From positions 1 to 5,050 of the forward strand of contig CAIPNE010000625.1 in assembly GCA_903866355.1 (NCBI GenBank): a stretch of DNA of 5,050 bases, given 5' to 3'. Below the pieces are notes generated by a model. That model ran no database searches. It was not told where the DNA came from and saw only the letters and a program-made list of their open reading frames with translations. Shown here piece by piece: positions 1 through 4,763 of this stretch (position 1 is its first letter; every line of letters begins with the position of its first letter). Origin of the DNA: an uncultured Gammaproteobacteria bacterium (GTDB taxonomy: Bacteria; Pseudomonadota; Gammaproteobacteria; Ga0077536). The translations under genes were made by a program, and so were the position numbers.

Positions 1-91
1 CCCGAAAGGCGTTGAGTTTGTCGGGACGATTGATGGCAATCGTCGCCACGCCGCGGTCGACGGTGTAGAGAATGTCGGTGTAATCAGTCAT
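1..91 (-). CDS. badI: Crotonase-family protein, probably 2-ketocyclohexanecarboxyl-CoA hydrolase (BadI-like), N-terminal fragment
   Basis: Only the first 30 codons lie in the window; the gene runs off the left edge. The protein begins MTDYTDILYTVDRGVATIAI and continues into NRPDKLNAFR. That NRP-x-K-x-NA-(F/L) stretch is the typical first strand-and-turn of the enoyl-CoA hydratase/isomerase (crotonase) superfamily. From memory, R. palustris BadI has a very similar INRPDKMNAFR segment, and this gene follows a BadH-like dehydrogenase, so BadI is the best guess. BadI is a cytoplasmic enzyme that hydrolytically opens the ring of 2-ketocyclohexanecarboxyl-CoA to give pimelyl-CoA. The ATG at 91 is supported by a GGAGGA Shine-Dalgarno (complement of 99-104) 7 nt upstream; another ATG at 95 stops after three codons. 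It starts 16 bp after the upstream gene ends, so the two are probably co-transcribed. Crotonase membership is quite certain; the specific reaction rests on 30 residues and context, and a generic enoyl-CoA hydratase is the alternative. Confidence 0.65.
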   Translation of the reverse strand, partial: MTDYTDILYTVDRGVATIAINRPDKLNAFR

Positions 92-107
92 GCATGGGTC
101 CTCCGGA

Positions 108-872
108 TTAGTTCATGGTCAGGCCGCCGGAGACGCTAATCGTCTGCCCGGTGATGAAATCTGCATCCTCGCTGGCGAGAAAAGCCACCATCCCGGCGAG
201 GTCTTCGGGACGTCCTAGGCGCTTGAGTGGAATGGCGCGTCGCAACCCCTCGAGCAGCTTTTTGCCGTAATCCCCCTCGCCGGCGAAAGACTGCAACAGC
301 GGGGTCTCGGTGGGGCCGGGGCACACGCAGTTCACGCGCACATTGGCGCGCGCCACTTCGCGTGCCAGGGTTTTGGTAAACGCAATGATTCCCCCCTTAC
401 AGGCCGAATAAACGGCTTCCCCAGAGGAGCCTACCCGCCCGGCATCCGAGGCAATATTGACCACCTTGCCACCGCCTGCGCTCACCATGTGTTTGACCAC
501 ACAGTGCTGCAGATTGAGCGGGCCGTTGAGGTTGACCGCGATGACTTTCTGCCAAAAATCGGGGGTGGTATCTAAAAATAACGAGGGCAGATCCCAACCG
601 GCATTATTCACCAAGACATCGATGCGCCCGTGGTTTGCGATGAGAGTTGCCACGGTGGCGGCAACGGCCGCGTAATCGGTGATGTCGAGCGCGCTAACTT
701 CGCAGGCGTGGCCTGCGGCAAGCAGCCCGGCGCGGAGCGTGGCAAGCCGGGCTTCGTCCACGTCGGTGGCCAAGACCACCGCGCCTTCTTCCGCAAAGCG
801 CTGGCATAGCGCCTGCCCGATGCCACCGGCCGCGCCGGTGATGAGAACGTGTTTTTCGCGTAGACCGCGCAT
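108..872 (-). CDS. badH: SDR-family dehydrogenase, probably 2-hydroxycyclohexanecarboxyl-CoA dehydrogenase (BadH-like)
   Basis: Classical short-chain dehydrogenase/reductase of 254 aa, the normal family length. Visible are the Rossmann TGAAGGIG motif (residues 12-19), Asp37 at the end of the second strand (suggests NAD rather than NADP), NNAG (89-92), Asn114 in AVNLNG, catalytic Ser142, Tyr155 and Lys159 (YSACK), and the PGPTET segment after the sixth strand. The stretches NNAGWD, NIASDAGRVGSSGEAVYSAC and the C-terminus SVSGGLTMN closely match R. palustris BadH as I remember it. BadH oxidises 2-hydroxycyclohexanecarboxyl-CoA to the 2-keto compound, the step before BadI, whose likely gene follows 16 bp downstream. 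The ATG at 872 has GGAGG 4 nt upstream (complement of 877-881), rather close, but the N-terminal length before the TGxxxGxG motif matches the family. Likely cytoplasmic. The SDR class is certain. BadH is a good homology and context inference; another hydroxyacyl-CoA dehydrogenase is possible. Confidence 0.85.
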   Translation of the reverse strand: MRGLREKHVLITGAAGGIGQALCQRFAEEGAVVLATDVDEARLATLRAGLLAAGHACEVSALDITDYAAVAATVATLIANHGRIDVLVNNAGWDLPSLFLDTTPDFWQKVIAVNLNGPLNLQHCVVKHMVSAGGGKVVNIASDAGRVGSSGEAVYSACKGGIIAFTKTLAREVARANVRVNCVCPGPTETPLLQSFAGEGDYGKKLLEGLRRAIPLKRLGRPEDLAGMVAFLASEDADFITGQTISVSGGLTMN

Positions 873-917
873 GCTTCCTCCAGCAGAATCGGGACTTGAA
901 AATGCCGAGAGATGGTA

Positions 918-928
918 CCCGAATCGGG
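918..928. promoter_or_regulatory. Candidate operator: 11-bp palindrome between divergent genes
   Basis: CCCGA-A-TCGGG is a perfect 5+1+5 palindrome in the 93-bp gap (873-965) between the badH-like gene and the pirin-like gene. Its right part, GAATCGGG (921-928), recurs as a direct repeat at 886-893, 35 bp away. Palindromes in a divergent promoter region are typical repressor sites, and bad genes in R. palustris are controlled by a MarR-type regulator (BadR), but no regulator gene is in view. I found no convincing -35/-10 pair on either strand here. Assignment as an operator is inference from position and symmetry only. Confidence 0.25.
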
Positions 929-965
929 GCGATTTGCCCTGTGTCGCTCGCCGAGGATAAATTGC

Positions 966-1610
966 ATGAACCCACCCGATCCATCATCCCTACCCCTCGC
1001 GCCAAGCCCCGTGGCCTTACCGCCGGGCGCAGTCCTGCCCCCGCCGTTTACGGATCTGGCCATCCTCCAAGTGCGCGCCGAGGCCCCACCAGGCCTCCCT
1101 AGTGCGTGCCTGAGCCAACTGGTTTTCCTCTGGAGCCCCGACATCAGCGCGGGGGGCGAGGCGTGGCCGGAGGGTAGTCTGCGTTGGCTGCCGGCTGGAC
1201 CCATCGGCGAGTTGCGCGCCAGCGGGCCGTTGCCGGCGCAGGGTGGCGGCTTGGTGTGTGGTTTGACGCCATTCAGCGCGCCGGCGGTGGGGGGCGTCTG
1301 GGCGGCGAACGAGGTGCCGCGCGCACTCGCGCCGGGCATCGATTTGCGCCTGCTCGCGGGAACCGGTTTCAGCCGTGAAGCGGCCTTGCTCGGCGCGAGC
1401 GCCTGCGCACTGGCGGTGTGTCGGTTGGCTCGCCGCATGCGTTTTGAATTTCGAGCCGAATACCCGCAGCGCGCCCTGTATGTGGTGACCGGCACGGTGA
1501 TGCTCGCCGGTGAGTCGCTGGGCGGCGGCACGCTGCGGCTCATCAGCGACGCAAAAAGTTGTTTTATCGACGCCCTAGAACCCAGCGTGCTGGTGTTGCT
1601 CGCGGGCTGA
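966..1610 (+). CDS. Divergent, shortened pirin-like (cupin) protein lacking all histidines
   Basis: 214-aa protein with weak resemblance to pirin. The C-terminal part (about residues 121-214) has the layout of the second pirin cupin domain: DLRLLAGTGF, then a strand ending RFEFRAEYPQRALYVVTGTV, then GESLGGGTL and a terminal VLVLLAG. EGSLRWLPAG (69-78) resembles the family's GDVxWMTAG turn. Pirins are usually about 230-300 aa with iron ligands in an HPH motif plus a later His and Glu. Here the segment that should carry HPH is missing and the protein has no histidine anywhere, so the usual metal centre cannot form. The first ~27 residues are rich in proline. The start at 966 is preferred because GAGGA (953-957) lies 8 nt upstream; an in-frame ATG at 912 has no good site. 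The gene diverges from badH and converges on epmB, leaving 9 bp. It may be a degenerate paralogue or a non-enzymatic scaffold; function unknown. Confidence 0.6.
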   Translation: MNPPDPSSLPLAPSPVALPPGAVLPPPFTDLAILQVRAEAPPGLPSACLSQLVFLWSPDISAGGEAWPEGSLRWLPAGPIGELRASGPLPAQGGGLVCGLTPFSAPAVGGVWAANEVPRALAPGIDLRLLAGTGFSREAALLGASACALAVCRLARRMRFEFRAEYPQRALYVVTGTVMLAGESLGGGTLRLISDAKSCFIDALEPSVLVLLAG

Positions 1611-1626
1611 GTTGGCCTGTCAGCCC
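1604..1626. terminator. Hairpin between convergent gene ends, possible bidirectional terminator
   Basis: GGGCTGA (1604-1610) and TCAGCCC (1620-1626) form a perfect 7-bp stem with a 9-nt loop. The stem contains the stop codons of both converging genes: TGA at 1608-1610 on the plus strand, and the complement of TCA at 1620-1622 on the minus strand. It could end transcription in both directions, but neither side has a T-run, so intrinsic termination is uncertain; it may instead protect 3' ends. Confidence 0.4.
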
Positions 1627-2624
1627 AGCGGCACTTTGAACGGCGCGCCGGCGACTTCCCGCACTAAGCGCGGCACGAGGTAGCCGGGTAGTGCTTGCCG
1701 TAGTGCGTGCATGAGGACGCGCGCGCGCCGGGTGGACACGGCAAAATGTGCCGTGCCGCGCGCCCGGTCCAGCGCATGGAGATAATAGGGCAGCACGCCG
1801 CAGTCGTGCAGGCGTCGAGAAAGTGCGACTAACACCTCGGGGTTGTCATTAACCCCGCGCAGCAGCACGGATTGATTCAGCAGTGTGACGCCGGCGGCCC
1901 GCAGCGGCCAGACGGCGCGGGCAAATTCATCGGACAACTCGTGCGCGTGATTCGCGTGCACCACTAATACCGGTGCGAGCCGCGTCGCGCTCAGCCAATG
2001 AATGAGCCCCGGCGTGATGCGGGAGGGCAGCGTGACGGCCAGCCGACTGTGCACGCGCAGGCGCCGTACGTGGGGCAGGGCGACGACCTGCGCGACCAGA
2101 CTCGCCAGACGCTCGTCGCTTAGGGTCAGGGGATCGCCCCCGCTGAGAATGACTTCTTCGATGTCCGGAGTGGCGGCCAGCGCGGCCAGTGCGTCTTCCA
2201 GACGCGCACTACCGACGGCCTCCCCGTAGGGAAACTCGCGCCGAAAACAATAACGGCAATGGATGGCGCAGGCCCCCGTGACCACCAGTAGCGCGCGCCC
2301 CTGATATTTATGCAGCAGTCCTGGGGGGTGTTGCGCGGCCAGATCGCCCACCGGATCACTGAGGTAGCCCGCGGTCTGGCGCAGTTCGGCCGTCACCGGC
2401 AAAACTTGTCGCAGTAAGGGGTCGTGCGGGTCGCCAAGCTTGATGAGTGCGGCGTAGGCGCGAGGCACCCGAAAGGCGAAGCTGCGCGCCGCCGCCTCCG
2501 ATAGCCCCACGGCCTTGGCCTCGAGGCCCAGCATCGCCAGCAGTTCGGCCGGCCGGGTATAGGCGTCGCGGAGTGCAATTTGCCAATCCACGGACTCAAT
2601 TTTCTGCGCGCTTCGCGTTATCAT
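1620..2624 (-). CDS. epmB: EF-P beta-lysylation protein EpmB (lysine 2,3-aminomutase-like radical SAM/PLP enzyme)
   Basis: 334-aa radical SAM enzyme that converts (S)-alpha-lysine to (R)-beta-lysine for EF-P modification. The 4Fe-4S/SAM motif CAIHCRYC supplies Cys119, Cys123 and Cys126, followed by FRREFPY. SGGDPL (161-166) belongs to the lysine 2,3-aminomutase group, and Lys330 in GAPFKVPL near the C-terminus is the expected PLP lysine. PGLLHKYQGRALL, HSRL, GVTLLNQSVLLRGVND and PYYLH match E. coli EpmB (YjeK) as I recall it. Length is close to E. coli's 342 aa; it lacks the longer C-terminal part of catabolic aminomutases. Start: ATG 2624 (MITRSAQ) aligns with the E. coli N-terminus and has GAAGGG 5 nt upstream. 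An in-frame ATG at 2654 would add ten residues and has a stronger AGGAGG (complement of 2663-2668) 8 nt upstream, so it cannot be excluded. It is divergent from efp, as in E. coli. Cytoplasmic. Confidence 0.95.
   Translation of the reverse strand: MITRSAQKIESVDWQIALRDAYTRPAELLAMLGLEAKAVGLSEAAARSFAFRVPRAYAALIKLGDPHDPLLRQVLPVTAELRQTAGYLSDPVGDLAAQHPPGLLHKYQGRALLVVTGACAIHCRYCFRREFPYGEAVGSARLEDALAALAATPDIEEVILSGGDPLTLSDERLASLVAQVVALPHVRRLRVHSRLAVTLPSRITPGLIHWLSATRLAPVLVVHANHAHELSDEFARAVWPLRAAGVTLLNQSVLLRGVNDNPEVLVALSRRLHDCGVLPYYLHALDRARGTAHFAVSTRRARVLMHALRQALPGYLVPRLVREVAGAPFKVPLG
2619..2624 (+). promoter_or_regulatory. Candidate -10 element for efp
   Basis: TATCAT (5 of 6 to TATAAT) lies 34 nt before the efp ATG and overlaps the preferred epmB start codon. 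The hexamer 17 nt upstream, TCAATT (2596-2601), is a poor -35, so this is only a candidate. It would put a transcription start near 2631 and a leader of roughly 28 nt. Confidence 0.25.
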
Positions 2625-2652
2625 GCAGGCCCTTCGTTGATCCAGAGACTGC

Positions 2653-2658
2653 ATTCTA
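2653..2658 (-). promoter_or_regulatory. Candidate -10 element for epmB
   Basis: On the minus strand 2658-2653 reads TAGAAT (5 of 6 to TATAAT), directly before the efp ATG. It would start epmB mRNA near 2646 and thus favour the epmB ATG at 2624 over that at 2654. No good -35 is visible (TGGTTG at 17-nt spacing). The promoter would overlap the first codons of efp. Confidence 0.22.
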
Positions 2659-3231
2659 ATGGCCTCCTACAGCACCAACCAGTTCAAACCCGGCCTCAAA
2701 ATCATGATTGACGGCGATCCCTTCAATATCGTGGAAAATGAAATGGTGAAGCCCGGCAAGGGGCAGGCCTTCAACCGCGTGCGGGTGCGCAATTTGCTCA
2801 CCGGCCGGGTGATCGAACGAACCTTCAAATCCGGAGATTCGGTCGAAGGTGCTGACATCCTGGATATGGAAATGCAGTACCTCTACAGCGACGGCGATGC
2901 GTGGCACTTCATGAACACCGCCACCTTTGAGCAGTTGCAGGCCTCCGCCCAAACCGTGGGTGAGGCCGGTCAGTGGCTGAAGGGCCAAGAAATGTGCAGC
3001 GTGACGCTGTTTAATGGCGAACCCATCGCCATCACGCCACCCAATTTTGTGGTGTTACGGATTACCCAAACCGATCCCGGCGTGCGCGGGGATACCGCCA
3101 CCGGCGGTACCAAGCCAGCCACCATGGAGACCGGGGCGGTGGTGCGGGTGCCGCTCTTCATCGAAGAAGGCTCGCTGCTTAAAATTGACACCCGCACTGG
3201 CGAATACGCCTCGCGCGCCAAAGAGGAATAA
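2659..3231 (+). CDS. efp: Translation elongation factor P (EF-P)
   Basis: 190-aa EF-P, against 188 in E. coli, and recognisable along its whole length: N-terminal KOW-like domain (about 1-64) followed by two OB-fold domains. EF-P binds the ribosome between the P and E sites and restores peptide-bond formation when proline runs stall it. The tip loop VKPGKGQAF places Lys34 exactly where EpmA attaches beta-lysine, matching the presence of epmB and epmA next door. Other family landmarks are RTFKSGDSVEGAD, YLYSDGDAWHFMN, TPPNFVVLRI, DPGVRGDTATGGTKPA and the C-terminal signature VPLFIEEGSLLKIDTRTGEY. The ATG at 2659 gives the standard N-terminus; its Shine-Dalgarno is weak (AGAG around 2644-2647, about 11 nt upstream). 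It is followed 2 nt later by epmA, so the two are very likely one transcript. Cytoplasmic. Confidence 0.98.
   Translation: MASYSTNQFKPGLKIMIDGDPFNIVENEMVKPGKGQAFNRVRVRNLLTGRVIERTFKSGDSVEGADILDMEMQYLYSDGDAWHFMNTATFEQLQASAQTVGEAGQWLKGQEMCSVTLFNGEPIAITPPNFVVLRITQTDPGVRGDTATGGTKPATMETGAVVRVPLFIEEGSLLKIDTRTGEYASRAKEE
3222..3227 (+). promoter_or_regulatory. Shine-Dalgarno AGAGGA that sets the epmA start
   Basis: AGAGGA lies in the last codons of efp, 6 nt before a CTG at 3234 that is in the epmA frame. No ATG, GTG or TTG occurs in this frame between the upstream stop (TGA 3186-3188) and GTG 3333, so this site is the main sequence evidence for initiation at CTG 3234. Confidence 0.5.
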
Positions 3232-3233
3232 GT

Positions 3234-4190
3234 CTGACTGCGCTGACGTGGCGGCCCACGGCCAGCCGCGCAGCCCTGCAGGCTCGGGCGAGCTTACTGG
3301 GCAAAATCCGCGCCTACTTTGCGGAACAAGGGGTGATGGAAGTCGATACGCCGTTGCTGGGGCACACCGGGGCGGCGGATCCGGCTATCGGCTCGCTGGC
3401 GCTGGATTTGCCCAATGGCCGGCGATTTCTGCAAACCTCGCCCGAATTCGCCATGAAGCGCCTACTGGCGGCGGGTAGCGGCGACATCTACCAATTGTGT
3501 AAGGCTTTCCGCGAGGAAGAACACAGCCCTCTGCATCGCGGTGAATTCACCCTTTTAGAATGGTACCGAGTGGGTTTCGATCATCACCAATTGATGGACG
3601 AGGTCACGGCGTTGCTGGGGTTGTTCTGGCCCGGGCGCACCTTGGAACGTCTGACCATCGCGCAACTGGCGCAGCAAGTGGGGGCGCCTGATCCGCATCT
3701 GAGTAGCACCCAAGCTCTCGCTAGCTACGCGCGCGAGTGCGGCATGGTGCTCTGTCTTGCCACCGCCCGCGACCGTAGCCTGTTGCTCGATTTTTTGCTG
3801 ACCCAGTTAGTGCACGTGGGCTTGCCGGTGGGGCGGGCGGCATTTATTTACGACTTTCCGGTGGAGCAGGCCGCTTACGCCCGGGTGCGGCCGCAGTTAC
3901 CGCCGGTGGCCGAGCGTTTTGAGCTGGTGGTGGATGGCGTGGAGTTAGCCAATGGCTATCACGAACTGTGTGATCCGGTGGCGCAACGCGCCCGCCATAC
4001 GCAAGAAGCTGCGCTGCGCGCGACGCGTGGTCTGGCCCCCCCGCTAATCGACGAGCGTCTATTGGCCGCGCTGACCGCCGGCCTGCCGGCTTGTGCCGGT
4101 GTGGCGCTGGGCATTGACCGTCTTTTGATGCTGCACGAGGGCGCAGCGAGTGTCGGCGAGGTCATGGCGTTTGGTGCTGAGACAATTTAA
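3234..4190 (+). CDS. epmA: EF-P lysine ligase EpmA (GenX/PoxA/YjeA), probable CTG start
   Basis: Class II lysyl-tRNA-synthetase-like enzyme without the anticodon-binding domain; it activates beta-lysine with ATP and links it to Lys34 of EF-P. Numbered from CTG 3234 (318 aa; E. coli EpmA 325 aa), one sees motif 1 around EVDTP (36-40), TSPEFAMKRLL (68-78), motif 2 FREEEH...EFTLLEWYR (92-112), FELVVDGVELANGYHEL (229-245) and motif 3 GVALGIDRLLML (289-300). Homology to E. coli begins well before the first canonical start: residues 4-17, LTWRPTASRAALQA, align with the E. coli segment starting ASWQPSAS. GTG 3333 or ATG 3336 would remove 33-34 residues, including the first helix. CTG 3234 lies 2 nt after the efp stop and 6 nt after AGAGGA. 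An ATA at 3228 overlapping the efp TAA is a less likely start, being directly against the Shine-Dalgarno. It is probably translationally coupled to efp. Function is very sure; start moderately so. Confidence 0.93.
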   Translation: MTALTWRPTASRAALQARASLLGKIRAYFAEQGVMEVDTPLLGHTGAADPAIGSLALDLPNGRRFLQTSPEFAMKRLLAAGSGDIYQLCKAFREEEHSPLHRGEFTLLEWYRVGFDHHQLMDEVTALLGLFWPGRTLERLTIAQLAQQVGAPDPHLSSTQALASYARECGMVLCLATARDRSLLLDFLLTQLVHVGLPVGRAAFIYDFPVEQAAYARVRPQLPPVAERFELVVDGVELANGYHELCDPVAQRARHTQEAALRATRGLAPPLIDERLLAALTAGLPACAGVALGIDRLLMLHEGAASVGEVMAFGAETI

Positions 4191-4233
4191 AAATGACTGT
4201 TAAATTTCCGGTGGCGGATATAAATCATTGGCT

Positions 4234-4239
4234 TATACT
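4234..4239 (+). promoter_or_regulatory. Candidate -10 element upstream of the 162-aa gene
   Basis: The 84-bp gap 4191-4274 is clearly more AT-rich than its surroundings, as expected for a promoter region. TATACT (5 of 6 to TATAAT) lies 35 nt before the GTG start; no good -35 stands at 16-18 nt. A second AT-rich hexamer, TATAAA at 4219-4224, is an alternative. This suggests the gene has its own promoter rather than relying only on efp-epmA read-through. Confidence 0.3.
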
Positions 4240-4274
4240 CTGATCTTAATCCGATCTAGCAATGGGGCACTGGC

Positions 4275-4763
4275 GTGAGTCTCTACGTAATCGAAAAACT
4301 GATGGCCGAAGCGCGCAAGCTGGCTGCGGAGTATCGGCGTGCGACGGGAAAGACCCTCCCTATTAGCGGCGAAATTGCGATCAACGATGCCATTCGATTG
4401 CTGGCGCTAGAACCCGTCAACGAACCCACCGCGGGCTACGACGCGATCCGGCACAACGCCGAGGGTGGCGTGGAGCGTCTGCAAATTAAGGCCCGCGTGG
4501 TGTTTGATGAAATTAAAAGCTCGCATCGAGTGGGCGAACTCAAGCTCGACCGGCCTTGGGAAGCGGTGCTGTTGGTGTTGCTGGACGACAACTACGAACC
4601 CTTTGCCATTTATGAAGCACCACGCTCTGCCATCGAAGTAGCGCTGGAAGACGCCCGTCCCAATAAACGGGGCACGCTGACCGTGCCGCGCTTCCAACGC
4701 ATTGGGGAGTTGGTCTGGTCGCGTGACGTCGTGGACGCCGCGCTCGAGATCCCCGTCCCTTGA
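4275..4763 (+). CDS. Uncharacterised 162-aa protein, probably DUF6998 family
   Basis: Conserved-looking protein of unknown function. The N-terminus MSLYVIEKLMAEARKLAAEY and the core SGEIAINDAIRLL, AGYDAI, RLQIKARVVFDEIKSSHRVG, WEAVLLVLLDDNYEP and the end RFQRIGELVWSRD resemble a widespread family of short proteins that I believe is DUF6998; this is from memory. Charged residues are spaced like a PD-(D/E)XK nuclease-type core: Glu33 in a helix, Asp56 (GYDAI), then Gln70-Ile-Lys72 at the end of a strand. That would suggest a nuclease-like fold, but this is inference. No signal peptide or membrane segment is seen, so probably cytoplasmic. It starts at GTG 4275 with only a weak GGGG (4264-4267) 7 nt upstream. 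Its TGA overlaps the TTG start of the next frame (TTGA, 4760-4763), suggesting translational coupling. Codon use matches the genes to its left. Confidence 0.8.
   Translation: MSLYVIEKLMAEARKLAAEYRRATGKTLPISGEIAINDAIRLLALEPVNEPTAGYDAIRHNAEGGVERLQIKARVVFDEIKSSHRVGELKLDRPWEAVLLVLLDDNYEPFAIYEAPRSAIEVALEDARPNKRGTLTVPRFQRIGELVWSRDVVDAALEIPVP

Noticed and set aside
934..961. TTGCCC...GATAAA as a promoter for the pirin-like gene
   Set aside because: The -10 would overlap the Shine-Dalgarno and sit only 4 nt from the ATG, implying a start site inside the coding region.
608..1543. Long minus-strand open frame (311 codons) antisense to the pirin-like gene
   Set aside because: It overlaps the well-supported badH gene in another frame, is rich in Arg/Pro/Ser/Ala typical of GC-rich shadow frames, and shows no recognisable domain.
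3333..3338. GTG/ATG pair as the start of epmA
   Set aside because: It would delete the conserved first ~33 residues, and no Shine-Dalgarno lies close upstream.
3014..3478. Plus-strand open frame spanning the efp/epmA junction (154 codons)
   Set aside because: It lies out of frame with two certain genes, EF-P and EpmA, and has low-complexity composition; a shadow.
4184..4206. Inverted repeat AATTTAA / TTAAATT with a 9-nt loop after epmA, as a terminator
   Set aside because: The stem is purely A/T and only 7 bp, so too weak for an intrinsic terminator, and no T-run follows.
4242..4257. Direct repeat GATCT with 11-bp period upstream of the 162-aa gene
   Set aside because: Only 5 bp long, twice; easily chance.
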